A stretch of DNA of 64,000 bases from Bacteroidaceae bacterium (GTDB taxonomy: Bacteria > Bacteroidota > Bacteroidia > Bacteroidales > Bacteroidaceae): the NCBI GenBank assembly GCA_017522785.1, contig JAFWYF010000010.1, positions 1 to 64,000 of the forward strand, given 5' to 3'. Of this stretch, positions 17,391 to 27,639 are shown piece after piece. A program made the translations under genes and the position numbers. The number at the start of each line of letters is the position of its first letter. Position 1 is the first letter of the stretch. A model generated the notes under the pieces. That model saw only the letters and a list, made by a program, of their open reading frames with translations, did no database searches and had not been told where the DNA came from.

Positions 17391-17837
17391 CTATTTATTC
17401 AATTTTAAAACCAACTTACTACGGTCGAAAACTGCATTTTCGAAATGGTTGTTAAAAGCTATGGCATCTTTCGGACATGCATTGACACATAGTTGACAGA
17501 ACATGCAACAACCTAAATCGTAGGTATATTCCAAAAGTACCTTTTTGCTTTTACCCGTTTCTTCATCGGTAACTGTTTTTGTCTTTACGGTTATTGTTCC
17601 ATTTGGGCAAGCCGACTGACACAAACCGCATGCAATGCATTTGTTATTACCATTCTCGTCCAACGGCATGTATAACATAGCACGATGACGGTCCGAAATT
17701 TTTAGAGTCTTGCGATTTTCGGGATATTGTTCTGTAACCTTTTTAGTAAAGAACTCCTTTAGTGTAACTCCTAAACCGGTAAGCAAAGACCTTGTTCCGT
17801 TGAAGATTTTACCAATATATGTATCTCTGAATTTCAT
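17391..17837 (-). CDS. nuoI: NADH-quinone oxidoreductase subunit I (2x[4Fe-4S])
   Basis: NuoI carries the two 4Fe-4S clusters that pass electrons to NuoB. Cluster ligands are visible as Cys67/70/73/77 (CIACGLCQSACP) and Cys111/114/117/121 (CMFCQLCVNACP); an extra Cys110 precedes the second motif. At 148 residues it is a little short for the family but complete. In this organism NuoI may be the entry point for electrons from a donor other than NADH, since nuoE, nuoF and nuoG are absent from the operon. Confidence 0.95.
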   Translation of the reverse strand: MKFRDTYIGKIFNGTRSLLTGLGVTLKEFFTKKVTEQYPENRKTLKISDRHRAMLYMPLDENGNNKCIACGLCQSACPNGTITVKTKTVTDEETGKSKKVLLEYTYDLGCCMFCQLCVNACPKDAIAFNNHFENAVFDRSKLVLKLNK

Positions 17838-17858
17838 AAAAATCTTTTCTAAATCCTA

Positions 17859-18935
17859 TTAAAATGTCCATCCCATAACCACACACACTGTCATTATAAG
17901 CAGGTTAACCAATCCTATCGGGACAAGATATTTCCACTCGAGTGTAGGTACTTGATCGATACGCAAACGGGGAAATGTCCATCTGAACCACATGAGAACC
18001 CATATAATGAAGAATGTTTTTCCCAAGAACCAAACAATTCCCGGAATATAATCCATGACCATGTTGAATGTGTCGAAACCACTGATGTGTAATGGCATCC
18101 AGCCACCAAGGAATAGTGTAGATGCAATAGCTGCCACAATGAACAAATTCATGAACTCTGCTACATAGAAAAAGCCAAAATGCATTCCGGAATACTCGGT
18201 GTGAAATCCTGCGGTAAGCTCCGATTCGGCTTCGGGAAGATCGAATGGAGCACGGTTGGTTTCGGCATTTCCGGCAATAAGATATATGACAAAGGCCAAC
18301 ATTGCTGGCAAGTGTCCTTTGAATATAAACCACGCATCGTGTTGTTGTTCTACCAATTCACTGATTTGCATTGTACCGCTAAGGGTTACAACGGTGAGCA
18401 TACACAAACCTATGGACAATTCGTAACTAATCATCTGCGCACCGCTTCGCATAGCACCAATCATCGAGAATTTGTTGTTACTGCTCCATCCGGCAAGTAA
18501 AATTCCCAATACTCCAAAAGAGGATGTTGCCATGAGAAAAAATACTCCCATGTTAAAATCGAGAACCTGCAATCCCTTTGCAAAAGGCAAACAGCAAAAT
18601 GTGAGAACAGAGCTCATTACCACAAGGTATGGAGCAAGGCGATATAAAAAACTATCGGAGCGATTTATGCTGATAATCTCTTTGATGAGCATCTTAAAAA
18701 CATCGGCAAAAACCTGTAATAGCCCCCATGGACCTACACGCATAGGGCCTAAGCGACATTGAAAGGCTGCACACACCTTACGCTCCATAAAAATCATGAC
18801 TATTGCAAACATAACGTAAGCAAGTAGGGCACATGCGGCAACCAATATACACTCTACAATGATGGCAAATTGTGCAGGCATCATTGAACGCAAAAATTGG
18901 TCTATTGCTGTTGTTATGGTAGTAAAATCAAACAT
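17859..18935 (-). CDS. nuoH: NADH-quinone oxidoreductase subunit H
   Basis: NuoH anchors the peripheral arm and forms much of the quinone chamber. Conserved stretches include [20 protein letters not shown] and [21 protein letters not shown] use the ATG at 18935 ([10 protein letters not shown]), because the one at 18965 lies inside nuoCD and gives a non-membrane extension. It is 358 residues with about eight hydrophobic segments. It follows nuoCD by 19 bases. Confidence 0.95.
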   Translation of the reverse strand: MFDFTTITTAIDQFLRSMMPAQFAIIVECILVAACALLAYVMFAIVMIFMERKVCAAFQCRLGPMRVGPWGLLQVFADVFKMLIKEIISINRSDSFLYRLAPYLVVMSSVLTFCCLPFAKGLQVLDFNMGVFFLMATSSFGVLGILLAGWSSNNKFSMIGAMRSGAQMISYELSIGLCMLTVVTLSGTMQISELVEQQHDAWFIFKGHLPAMLAFVIYLIAGNAETNRAPFDLPEAESELTAGFHTEYSGMHFGFFYVAEFMNLFIVAAIASTLFLGGWMPLHISGFDTFNMVMDYIPGIVWFLGKTFFIIWVLMWFRWTFPRLRIDQVPTLEWKYLVPIGLVNLLIMTVCVVMGWTF

Positions 18936-18954
18936 ATATAGTATCAGTTTTATA

Positions 18955-20523
18955 TTATCTGTCAATATCGGGTATAACGTAGTCTAATGTCGCACCTATG
19001 GCAATGAGGTCGGCTACTTTTGCTCCCTTAAGTATTTTGTGCATTGCGGCAATGAGTGGTAATCCCATAGGACGGAATTTTATTCTATATGGCGATTTCT
19101 CTCCACGACTCTCTATGTATACTCCAAATTCTCCACGTGAACCTTCCACACTTGCGCTGTAGCGTCCTTCGGGGATACGTATAATAGGCTTTGTCTTAAC
19201 TTTGTATTCGCCTTCGGGAATATTGTCTATTAATTGCTCGATAATGTGTATCGATTCGAGAATCTCATCGAGACGTACCCAAAAACGGTCGTAACAGTCG
19301 CCATTGTTGTATATTATCTCTTTAAAATCGACTTTGTCGTAAAGTGCGTACGGATGGCGTTTGCGCACGTCGCATGCCCAACCCGAAGCGCGACCTGTTC
19401 CTCCTGTACATCCATAGGAGATAGCATCGGCACGAGAGATGACACCAACACCTTTCATACGTTTTTGTGTAATCACATTGTATGTAAAGACATCGTTGTA
19501 CTCCTTTATCTTGCCTTTTTGATATTGGCAGAACTCTTTTACCTTACGTACAAAATCGGGAGTGATATCTGCTTGTACTCCACCAATAACATTGTAGTTC
19601 TGTATAAGGCGTCCACCTGTTACCTCTTCCAATATATCAAGCAATTTCTCTCTGTCGCGGAAACCGTAGATGAAAGTGGTAATCGCACCAAGGTCCATAG
19701 CTGCACACGACAAGAAAAGAAGGTGCGAATCTATACGCTGCAACTCGTCCATAATAGTACGTATATACTGCGTTCTGTCTGTAACCTCAATGCCCATAGC
19801 CTTCTCAATGCACATGCACAGTGCATGACGGTTTTGGTGTGCACTTAGATAGTCGAGACGGTCGGTGAGTGCCAAAATCTGAGGATAGGTAAGGCTCTCG
19901 CTCATCTTTTCTATACCGCGATGTATATATCCGCAATGTATATCTATCTTTTTAATCTCTTCGCCGTCGAGTGCCAAACGAAAACGCAACACTCCATGAG
20001 TGGCAGGGTGTTGAGGACCTATATTTATAATATATTGGTCGCCGTGAATTTTATTTGTCTGTTTGTCTATTATAGCCTGCTCTGCATCTTCTGCTATTTC
20101 GTATGGGCGCTGTACATCCTCCGTTACTTCATTTTCCATGCGAATAGGGTTGATAGCTTCGCTGGTATCATAATCTTTACGTAATGGATATCCAACCCAG
20201 TCGTTTCTTAAAAAGAGACGACGCATGTCGGGGTGTTTTGTGAAGTAAATTCCAAAAAAATCGTATACTTCACGCTCATACAACTCGGCAACATTCCAAA
20301 GATGGCACACTGTCGGTATCAGAGGCTTCTCACGATTGGCTGTTATTGTTGCAACCTCGATGTTCTCACCCGTTGCTGTGTTCTCTAATATGTATATTGC
20401 CCCCAAGCCTTCTTCGCCCCAATCCATACCAATGATATCGCGTAGGAAATCCATTCCTTTGCTATATCTGTACTCCTCCATTCTTTTTGGGAACTCCTTA
20501 ATGTCGATAAATGTAAGATTCAT
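18955..20523 (-). CDS. nuoCD: NADH-quinone oxidoreductase fused subunits C and D
   Basis: A natural fusion of NuoC (about residues 1-125, with [20 protein letters not shown]) and NuoD (from about residue 150, with [20 protein letters not shown]). NuoD, related to the hydrogenase large subunit, forms the quinone site with NuoB and has lost the NiFe ligands. At 522 residues it is shorter than the E. coli fusion (about 600) because the NuoC part lacks some N-terminal sequence. It starts 3 bases after nuoB. Confidence 0.95.
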   Translation of the reverse strand: MNLTFIDIKEFPKRMEEYRYSKGMDFLRDIIGMDWGEEGLGAIYILENTATGENIEVATITANREKPLIPTVCHLWNVAELYEREVYDFFGIYFTKHPDMRRLFLRNDWVGYPLRKDYDTSEAINPIRMENEVTEDVQRPYEIAEDAEQAIIDKQTNKIHGDQYIINIGPQHPATHGVLRFRLALDGEEIKKIDIHCGYIHRGIEKMSESLTYPQILALTDRLDYLSAHQNRHALCMCIEKAMGIEVTDRTQYIRTIMDELQRIDSHLLFLSCAAMDLGAITTFIYGFRDREKLLDILEEVTGGRLIQNYNVIGGVQADITPDFVRKVKEFCQYQKGKIKEYNDVFTYNVITQKRMKGVGVISRADAISYGCTGGTGRASGWACDVRKRHPYALYDKVDFKEIIYNNGDCYDRFWVRLDEILESIHIIEQLIDNIPEGEYKVKTKPIIRIPEGRYSASVEGSRGEFGVYIESRGEKSPYRIKFRPMGLPLIAAMHKILKGAKVADLIAIGATLDYVIPDIDR

Positions 20524-20526
20524 TTT

Positions 20527-21165
20527 TTAACAGTTTTCGTTAATGTCTATGGGTGCATTAGTTACAATTATTGGCTCATTAGGCATTTCTCCTTTTTTAG
20601 CACGATGATTTTTGCCACCAAAGTATTTCTCTATCTTCACTTTACGTTGCAACTGCATCATGCCATATAGCATTGCTTCGGGACGTGGCGGGCAACCCGG
20701 AATATATACATCGACAGGAATAATTTTATCTACTCCGTTAAGCACGTGATAGGAGCCTTTGAATGGTCCTCCGCTTATAGCACAACCACCTACTGCTACC
20801 ACATATTTTGGGTCGGCCATTTGGTCGTATAAACGTTTTAGCACGGGTGCCATTTTATGGGTAATTGTTCCTGCAACCATGATTAGGTCGGCCTGGCGTG
20901 GGGAGTTACGAGTTACCTCAAAACCAAACCGGGCAAAATCGTAGCGTGCTGCTCCAACTGCCATAAATTCAATGCCACAACAACTTGTGGCAAATGTTAG
21001 CGACCAAAGTGAATTACTTCGTCCCCAGTTTATTAAATCGTCAAGAGCACCAACCACAACATTGGTGCGTTCTTTGTTTAACTCTTTAATGAGAGACTCC
21101 AGTGTCTCGTTATCTTTGAATTCCTCGTAAGGAATAGATTTAATAGTTGGTTTTTTCATTTCCAT
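20527..21165 (-). CDS. nuoB: NADH-quinone oxidoreductase subunit B (N2 cluster)
   Basis: NuoB holds the terminal 4Fe-4S cluster N2 that reduces quinone. The ligands are Cys62-Cys63 (SCCGIEFM), Cys128 (GGCAIS) and Cys158 (PGCPPRPEA). It is 212 residues, normal. The gene overlaps the end of nuoA by 10 bases, a sign of translational coupling. Confidence 0.96.
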   Translation of the reverse strand: MEMKKPTIKSIPYEEFKDNETLESLIKELNKERTNVVVGALDDLINWGRSNSLWSLTFATSCCGIEFMAVGAARYDFARFGFEVTRNSPRQADLIMVAGTITHKMAPVLKRLYDQMADPKYVVAVGGCAISGGPFKGSYHVLNGVDKIIPVDVYIPGCPPRPEAMLYGMMQLQRKVKIEKYFGGKNHRAKKGEMPNEPIIVTNAPIDINENC

Positions 21166-21506
21166 TCAAGTGCTTTTTTGCGCCAAGCGTATGCCAAGCC
21201 CAAGACTAATATAAATAAGAAAAACAGTATACCCATAAGGGCTTTGAATCCCAACTCTTGAACAATGGTTGCCCAAGGAAATAGAAACACTGTTTCAATG
21301 TCGAACATGAGAAAAAGAATAGAAAACAGATAATAACCGGCTCTAAAATGTACCCATGTTGCACCTTGTGTGGGAATACCGCACTCGTATGTCTCACCTT
21401 TTTGTTTGTTGTAGCTGCGTGGAGAAATCAGACTGGCAGTCATCATTCCTGCAAATACAAGAAAAAGTGAGGCCAAAATCATTGTAAATAAGAGTATGTA
21501 GTTCAT
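21156..21506 (-). CDS. nuoA: NADH-quinone oxidoreductase subunit A
   Basis: NuoA is a three-helix membrane subunit. Conserved [11 protein letters not shown] with the loop Cys and [16 protein letters not shown] with acidic residues in helix 2 identify it. It is 116 residues and the first gene of the operon nuoA-B-CD-H-I-J-K-L-M-N. A -7 box lies about 75 bases upstream. Confidence 0.96.
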   Translation of the reverse strand: MNYILLFTMILASLFLVFAGMMTASLISPRSYNKQKGETYECGIPTQGATWVHFRAGYYLFSILFLMFDIETVFLFPWATIVQELGFKALMGILFFLFILVLGLAYAWRKKALEWK

Positions 21507-21581
21507 ACTATATCAATTATTTATGTGTTTTAAATTTAAAATTATAGTTTTTGGCTTATTCTTGCTTAAAAATATATCTAG

Positions 21582-21589
21582 CAAAAGTA
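21582..21589 (-). promoter_or_regulatory. -7 box of the nuo operon
   Basis: On the minus strand TACTTTTG fits TAnnTTTG, giving a leader of about 70 bases before nuoA. I see no clear -33 TTTG, so the operon may have a weak core promoter or use an activator. Confidence 0.5.
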
Positions 21590-21684
21590 GTAAAAATATA
21601 ATTTTATATCTCTTGAATTTTGCCGATATTTAATGTTAAATTTTGTTGTTTTGTGCATCTTCTTGTATATTAATAATATAGCTT

Positions 21685-22473
21685 CTAACCAATTGTAGCG
21701 TCGAAAATCATCATTAATACAAAACCTAGTGTGAAGCCAATGGTACCAATGTTACTATGCTCCCCGGATTGTGATGCAGGTATCAATTCTTCTATGACAA
21801 CGTATAGCATTGCACCGGCCGCAAAGGCGAGCAGAGCCGGCATAGCCGATGAAACATTTTCGAGAAAAAGAAGTGTAAGTAAAGCTGCTAAAGGTTCTAC
21901 AAGCCCCGATAAAGCGCCCATGAGAAATGCTTTTCCACGACTCTTTCCCTCGTTGTGCAGTGGCATGGAAATTATTGCTCCTTCGGGGATATTTTGAACA
22001 GCCATTCCTACAGATAAAGCAAATGCTCCGGCAATAGTGAGTGTCGCATCTCCATTTAGTGTCCCTGCAAATACCACACCGACGGCCATTCCTTCGGGGA
22101 TGTTGTGCAGTGCAACTGCCAGAATCATTTTTGTGGAACGCGAAAAAGAGGAACGTGGGCCCTCGGAACATGTTTCATCAATGTGTTGGTGGGGTATAAC
22201 AGTGTCGAGGAAAAGCAAAAATCCCATACCTGTGAGCAATCCCAAAAGTACAGGTAATATATCGAAAAATGATTCATTGCCGACCTGTTCCAATGCCGGT
22301 TGCAACAAAGACCAAAAACTGGCTGCCACCATAATTCCTGACGCAAATCCCAATAACGCTTTTTGCGTGTGGTTGCCCATCTCTTTGCGCAATAAAAAGA
22401 CCATGGCTGCACCTAATGTTGTTCCAAGAAAAGGTAGTGTAAATCCTAAAAGAATATTAATTAAATTATCCAT
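21685..22473 (-). CDS. ZIP family divalent metal transporter (262 aa)
   Basis: An inner-membrane ZIP transporter for zinc and perhaps iron or manganese. The metal-binding helices are plain: ALHNIPEGMAVGV (HxxPEG) and the second NIPEGAIISMPL. About eight hydrophobic segments and a short His/Asp/Glu loop (TVIPHQHIDETCSEG) support this. It resembles the ZupT/GufA group, but I do not assign a subtype. A single gene, divergent from purL, with its own -7 box. Confidence 0.9.
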   Translation of the reverse strand: MDNLINILLGFTLPFLGTTLGAAMVFLLRKEMGNHTQKALLGFASGIMVAASFWSLLQPALEQVGNESFFDILPVLLGLLTGMGFLLFLDTVIPHQHIDETCSEGPRSSFSRSTKMILAVALHNIPEGMAVGVVFAGTLNGDATLTIAGAFALSVGMAVQNIPEGAIISMPLHNEGKSRGKAFLMGALSGLVEPLAALLTLLFLENVSSAMPALLAFAAGAMLYVVIEELIPASQSGEHSNIGTIGFTLGFVLMMIFDATIG

Positions 22474-22494
22474 AATTCTCTATTTGTTTGTGTG

Positions 22495-22502
22495 CAAAAA
22501 TA
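22495..22502 (-). promoter_or_regulatory. -7 box of the ZIP transporter gene
   Basis: On the minus strand TATTTTTG fits TAnnTTTG, 22 bases before the start. No clear -33 box or metal-regulator operator is seen. Confidence 0.45.
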
Positions 22503-22637
22503 CATATTTAATATTTTATAATACTCATATGACCGTTTTTTATTGTTAAATATTCTTTTTACGAAAAATATTCCAATTAGAATAATAATTCCTGCAAGTT
22601 TTGTTGTAATACTTTTCTAACTGTCATTTTTTTGTAC

Positions 22638-22645
22638 TATCTTCG
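22638..22645 (+). promoter_or_regulatory. -7 box of purL
   Basis: TATCTTCG, a common Bacteroidetes variant of TAnnTTTG, lies 74 bases before the purL start. No purine riboswitch-like structure is visible in the leader. Confidence 0.45.
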
Positions 22646-22718
22646 CGTCGCGCTATTATATGTATTTTGCAGTAATAGTTATTTAGGGAATTTAATGAAT
22701 TAAAATATAACAATCTTT

Positions 22719-25700
22719 ATGATTTACTTTTTTAGTACACCAAACCGTACGGTAATTGCAACCGAAACGGCACATTCATTGAACGAGTGTGATATTCAAA
22801 AACTGTGTTGGCTATATGGCGAAGCTACACCTATAGATGGAGATTCATTAGAGGGATTCTTTGTGGGACCTCGTCGTGAAATGATAACTCCTTGGAGTAC
22901 CAATGCTGTTGAGATAACTCAAAATATGGGTCTTGAGGGAATAAGTCGTATCGAGGAATATTTTGCTGTTAAAGACGAGAATGCAGAATATGACCCTATG
23001 CTACAAAGAATGTATCGCGGACTCGACCAAAATGTGTTCGTTGTAAATATTGAACCAAAACCTATAGAATTTATAGATGACCTTGATAGCTATAACGAAA
23101 CAGAAGGCTTGGCTCTATCAAAAGAAGAAATAGAATATTTACACAGGGTAGAGGATGAACTTGGACGCAAACTCACCGACAGCGAGGTATTTGGTTTTGC
23201 ACAGATTAACTCGGAGCATTGTCGTCATAAAATATTTGGTGGTACATTTGTTATCGATGGTGAGGAGATGCCTTCGTCGTTATTTGCAATGATAAAACGT
23301 ACAACACAAGAAAATCCCAACAAGATAATATCTGCCTACAAGGACAATGTTGCATTTGCACAAGGCCCGGTAGTAGAGCAGTTTGCTCCGGCCGATCATT
23401 CAATTCCCGATTATTTCGTAATTAAAGATATTGAGACTGTTATATCACTAAAAGCAGAGACACATAATTTCCCCACAACAGTTGAACCTTTCAATGGAGC
23501 ATCAACCGGAACCGGAGGTGAAATACGCGACCGTATGGGTGGTGGTAAAGGTTCATGGCCCATTGCCGGTACTGCTGTTTACATGACATCGTATCCACGT
23601 ACATTCGATGACCGCAAATGGGAACAGTTATTGCCTGTCCGCAAATGGTTATATCAAACCCCCGAACAGATACTTATTAAAGCATCAAATGGTGCATCCG
23701 ATTTTGGAAACAAATTTGGTCAGCCACTTATCTGTGGTTCGGTACTTACATTCGAGCATGCCGAAAACGATGAGGTATATGGCTATGACAAGGTAATTAT
23801 GCTTGCCGGTGGTGTTGGATATGGTACACGTCGCGACTGTTTGAAAGGTACTCCCGAAAAGGGTAATAAAGTTATTGTTATGGGTGGCGAGAACTATCGT
23901 ATCGGTTTAGGTGGCGGTTCAGTATCGTCGGTTGATACAGGACGTTATTCTTCGGGTATTGAGTTGAATGCTGTTCAGCGTGCCAATGCCGAGATGCAGA
24001 AACGTGCATACAACGTAGTACGCGCACTCTGTGAAGATGACACCAATCCCGTTGTATCTATTCACGACCATGGTTCGGCCGGTCATGTAAACTGTTTGTC
24101 GGAACTTGTAGAAGAGTGTGGTGGTCTCATTGACATGTCAAAATTGCCGGTTGGTGATAAAACATTATCGGCAAAAGAGATAATTGCAAATGAATCTCAG
24201 GAGCGTATGGGTCTGCTCATAAAAGAGGATGCCATTGAATATGTACGCAAGGTCGCCGAACGTGAGCGTGCTCCAATGTATGTAGTTGGTGAAACAACCG
24301 GTGATGCTCGTTTTGCTTTTGAACAGGCCGATGGCAAACGTCCTTTCGACCTTTCTGTAAGTCAAATGTTTGGTTCATCTCCCAAAACATACATGGTAGA
24401 TAAAACCAAAGAACGTAAATACAAAAATGTAGAATACAATGCCGATAATATTGATGAATATCTGACTAATGTGCTTCGTCTCGAAGCTGTTGCATGTAAA
24501 GATTGGCTTACTAACAAAGTAGACCGTTCTGTAACAGGTAAAATAGCACGTCAACAATGTCAAGGTGAAATTCAGTTGCCATTGAGCGATTGTGGTGTAG
24601 TTACACTCGATTATCGTGGCAAGAAAGGTATTGCAACATCTATTGGTCATGCTCCACAAGCGGGCCTTGCCGACCCTGCAAAAGGTTCTGTGCTTGCAGT
24701 TGCCGAGGCACTGACAAATATTGTCCTTGCACCACTCTCCGATGGTATTAAAACAGTATCATTAAGTGCAAACTGGATGTGGCCATGCCGTTCTCAAGAG
24801 GGTGAAGATGCGCGTCTCTATCGTGGAGTAGAGGCTCTGTCGGAATTCTGTTGCGATTTGCATATAAATGTTCCTACAGGTAAAGACTCTTTGTCGATGA
24901 CACAGAAATATCCCGATGGAACAAAGGTTATAAGTCCGGGAACTGTTATTGTATCGGCAGGTGGAGAAGTTTCTGATGTTCGCAAAGTTGTCTCTCCCGT
25001 AATGGTAAATGAACCAAAGAGTTCATTCTATCATATAGACTTTAGTTTCGATGCATTACGTCTTGGTGGCTCCGCATTTGCACAAACAATGAATTGTGTT
25101 GGCAGTGATGTTCCAACAGTACAAAATCCTGAATATTTTGCTGAGGTATTTGATGCAGTTCAGCAACTAGTGAACGAGAGACTCATTCTTGCAGGACATG
25201 ATGTTTCTGCCGGCGGTCTCATTACAACACTGCTCGAAATGTGTTTTGCAAACGTAGAGGGTGGTATGGAAATCAATCTCGACAGCATAGCTGAGAAAGA
25301 TATTGTGAAACTATTTTTTGCAGAAAATCCTGCGCTGGTTATTCAGGTTGCCGACAATAACAGCAACAGAATGAAAGAGATATTGGATGATGCAGGTATA
25401 TGCTATGTAAAGATTGGTACTCCTTCGAAGAAACGTCATATAGCAGTAGCAAAAGAGAAACGTACACGTCTGTTCGATATCGATTACTATCGCGATGTGT
25501 GGTTCGACAGTTCATATCTCATGGATCGCAAACAGAGTTTCAATGGTTGTGCCGACGAGCGTTTACGTAATTACAAAAATCAACCATTACGTTTCCGCCT
25601 ACCTGCACATTTCACAGGCATGCTCGACTCTTACGGTATGTCGGCTGACAGACGCACAAAATCGGGTGTTCGTGCCGCTATCATTCGCGAAAAAGGAACA

Positions 25701-26414
25701 AACGGAGAGCGCGAAATGGCTTATGCTATGCATCTTGCAGGCTTTGATGTTAAGGATGTTACAATGACCGACCTCATCAGCGGACGTGAGACTCTCGACG
25801 AAGTTAATTTCATTGTCTTCTGTGGTGGTTTCTCCAATTCCGATGTGCTTGGTTCTGCAAAGGGATGGGCAGGTGGCTTCCTTTACAATCCCAAAGCCAA
25901 AGCCGCACTCGACCGTTTCTATGCACGCGAAGATACTTTGTCATTAGGTATCTGCAATGGTTGCCAGTTGATGATGGAGTTGAACCTAATCAATCCCGAA
26001 CATGAGAAACGCGGTTATATGAGACACAATAACTCGCATAAATTTGAGTCATCATTCGTTGGTGTTAATATCCCCGAAAACAACTCCGTTTTGTTTGGCT
26101 CACTTTCGAATAGTCGTCTTGGCGTTTGGGTTGCTCATGGTGAAGGTAAATTTGATTTACCCTATGATGCAGAACAGTATAACATTGTAGCACGTTATGC
26201 CTATGATGGCTATCCTGCTAACCCCAACGGTTCATCGTATGGTGTAGCGGCATTGGCTAGTGCGAATGGTCGTCATGTTGCAATGATGCCACACCCAGAA
26301 CGTGCAATATTCCCATGGCAGTGCGCAAATTATCCACAAAATCACATGGCCGACGATGTTACTCCATGGATTGAGATATTCCGCAATGCATACTCATGGG
26401 TTGCAAGCAAATGA
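22719..26414 (+). CDS. purL: Phosphoribosylformylglycinamidine synthase
   Basis: The large single-chain form of FGAM synthase, fourth step of purine synthesis: FGAR + glutamine + ATP to FGAM. It has the N-terminal and linker domains, the double AIR-synthase-like core (HNFPTTVEPFNGASTGTGGE) and a C-terminal class I glutaminase with nucleophile Cys1082 in GICNGCQL and a HPER motif near the end. At 1231 residues it is close to the family length. It is a single-gene unit with its own terminator. Confidence 0.97.
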   Translation: MIYFFSTPNRTVIATETAHSLNECDIQKLCWLYGEATPIDGDSLEGFFVGPRREMITPWSTNAVEITQNMGLEGISRIEEYFAVKDENAEYDPMLQRMYRGLDQNVFVVNIEPKPIEFIDDLDSYNETEGLALSKEEIEYLHRVEDELGRKLTDSEVFGFAQINSEHCRHKIFGGTFVIDGEEMPSSLFAMIKRTTQENPNKIISAYKDNVAFAQGPVVEQFAPADHSIPDYFVIKDIETVISLKAETHNFPTTVEPFNGASTGTGGEIRDRMGGGKGSWPIAGTAVYMTSYPRTFDDRKWEQLLPVRKWLYQTPEQILIKASNGASDFGNKFGQPLICGSVLTFEHAENDEVYGYDKVIMLAGGVGYGTRRDCLKGTPEKGNKVIVMGGENYRIGLGGGSVSSVDTGRYSSGIELNAVQRANAEMQKRAYNVVRALCEDDTNPVVSIHDHGSAGHVNCLSELVEECGGLIDMSKLPVGDKTLSAKEIIANESQERMGLLIKEDAIEYVRKVAERERAPMYVVGETTGDARFAFEQADGKRPFDLSVSQMFGSSPKTYMVDKTKERKYKNVEYNADNIDEYLTNVLRLEAVACKDWLTNKVDRSVTGKIARQQCQGEIQLPLSDCGVVTLDYRGKKGIATSIGHAPQAGLADPAKGSVLAVAEALTNIVLAPLSDGIKTVSLSANWMWPCRSQEGEDARLYRGVEALSEFCCDLHINVPTGKDSLSMTQKYPDGTKVISPGTVIVSAGGEVSDVRKVVSPVMVNEPKSSFYHIDFSFDALRLGGSAFAQTMNCVGSDVPTVQNPEYFAEVFDAVQQLVNERLILAGHDVSAGGLITTLLEMCFANVEGGMEINLDSIAEKDIVKLFFAENPALVIQVADNNSNRMKEILDDAGICYVKIGTPSKKRHIAVAKEKRTRLFDIDYYRDVWFDSSYLMDRKQSFNGCADERLRNYKNQPLRFRLPAHFTGMLDSYGMSADRRTKSGVRAAIIREKGTNGEREMAYAMHLAGFDVKDVTMTDLISGRETLDEVNFIVFCGGFSNSDVLGSAKGWAGGFLYNPKAKAALDRFYAREDTLSLGICNGCQLMMELNLINPEHEKRGYMRHNNSHKFESSFVGVNIPENNSVLFGSLSNSRLGVWVAHGEGKFDLPYDAEQYNIVARYAYDGYPANPNGSSYGVAALASANGRHVAMMPHPERAIFPWQCANYPQNHMADDVTPWIEIFRNAYSWVASK

Positions 26415-26440
26415 ACAAAGAATAGATAGTTAAACTTTTG

Positions 26441-26471
26441 GGGCTGTATCAAAGAAAATTTGATACAGCCC
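26441..26471 (+). terminator. Terminator after purL
   Basis: A perfect 13-bp stem (26441-26453 and 26459-26471) with loop gaaaa lies 27 bases after the purL stop. The T run is short (cttataaa). Confidence 0.65.
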
Positions 26472-26497
26472 TTATAAAGTAGATACAAGCAAACGAC

Positions 26498-27034
26498 ATG
26501 CAGAAGATAAATCTTTTCAAACTCTTTACCACCTTCTTTAAATTAGGACTTTTTACTATTGGAGGAGGTTATGCCATGATACCGCTTATAGAACGCGATG
26601 TCGTAGAACAGAACAGGTGGGTGAGTAAAGAAGAGTTTGTAGATTTACTTGCTATAGCACAATCATCACCGGGTGTTTTTGCCGTAAACATATCTATTTT
26701 TATCGGCTATAAACTACGTGGTATCCCCGGTTCCATTTTCTCCGCAATAGGAAATGTTCTGCCTTCGGTAATTATAATATTGTTTGTTGCATTGTTCTTT
26801 AATAGTTTTAGAGATAATGCTATTGTAAATAATATTTTTATGGGATTACGTCCTGCCGTTGTGGCATTGATTGCCGCTCCAGTGTTTTCCGTTGCAAAAA
26901 CTGCAAAAATATCATGGACCAATGTCTGGATACCTATTTTGTCGGCTTTATTGATTGTTGCTTTTGGCATATCTCCTATTTATATAATATTGTTGGCGGT
27001 AATAGGTGGCATTTTGTGGGGTAAGATAAATTAA
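26498..27034 (+). CDS. Chromate transporter family protein, first half (178 aa)
   Basis: One half of a split ChrA-type membrane transporter. The N-terminal FKLGLFTIGGGYAMIPLIER and QSSPGVFAVN carry the family's Gly-rich and Ser/Pro motifs. The next gene, 6 bases on, is a homologous half, the arrangement of short-chain ChrA pairs that work as heterodimers. The family exports chromate in some species; in gut Bacteroidales without chromate exposure the natural substrate may be another oxyanion. Confidence 0.85.
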   Translation: MQKINLFKLFTTFFKLGLFTIGGGYAMIPLIERDVVEQNRWVSKEEFVDLLAIAQSSPGVFAVNISIFIGYKLRGIPGSIFSAIGNVLPSVIIILFVALFFNSFRDNAIVNNIFMGLRPAVVALIAAPVFSVAKTAKISWTNVWIPILSALLIVAFGISPIYIILLAVIGGILWGKIN

Positions 27035-27040
27035 TAGTAT

Positions 27041-27634
27041 ATGGCAATATTTATTGAACTGTTTTATTCATTTTTCAAAATAGGCCTTTTTAGTTTTGGA
27101 GGGGGCTATGGCATGTTGTCGGTGATACAGGGCGAAGTTGTTACTCGTCATGCATGGATGAATATGTCGGAATTTACAGATATTGTTGCTGTAAGCCAAA
27201 TGACTCCCGGACCAATAGGTATAAACACTGCTACTTATGTTGGCTATACTGCAGTTATAAATAGTGGTGGTTCGCAGGTTATGGCTGTGCTAGGCTCATT
27301 GATATCATCGTTTGCCGTTATGTTGCCATCGTTCATTCTCATGCTTCTTATTAGCCGTTTCTTTATGAAATATTGTAAGCACCCTCGTGTCGAAGTTCTT
27401 TTTTCGGTATTAAGACCCACAGTGGTTGGACTCATAGCGTCTGCAGCCTTATTGCTAATGAATAGTGAGAATTTTGGATTGCCGACAATCAACCCAATAC
27501 AATTTATTGTAAGTGTTACCCTTTTTGTCTTTACTTTTATAGCAGTAAAAAAATATAAGTTCTCTCCAATACTTACGCTTATAGCTTGTGGAGTGTTAGG
27601 AGCTCTCTTTTATGGACTGTTTCCTATAAATTAA
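27041..27634 (+). CDS. Chromate transporter family protein, second half (197 aa)
   Basis: Partner of the preceding gene. It shows the same pattern, FKIGLFSFGGGYGMLSVIQ and QMTPGPIGINTATY, followed by hydrophobic helices. The two halves are related but not identical, as usual for paired short ChrA proteins. It is convergent with the DEAD-box helicase gene and only 5 bases separate the stops; no terminator fits between them. Confidence 0.85.
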   Translation: MAIFIELFYSFFKIGLFSFGGGYGMLSVIQGEVVTRHAWMNMSEFTDIVAVSQMTPGPIGINTATYVGYTAVINSGGSQVMAVLGSLISSFAVMLPSFILMLLISRFFMKYCKHPRVEVLFSVLRPTVVGLIASAALLLMNSENFGLPTINPIQFIVSVTLFVFTFIAVKKYKFSPILTLIACGVLGALFYGLFPIN

Positions 27635-27639
27635 TTATT

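Noticed and set aside
26498-27634. A single chromate transporter gene broken by a frameshift
   Set aside because: Each half has its own start, full set of family motifs and a 6-base gap, as in genuine paired short ChrA proteins.
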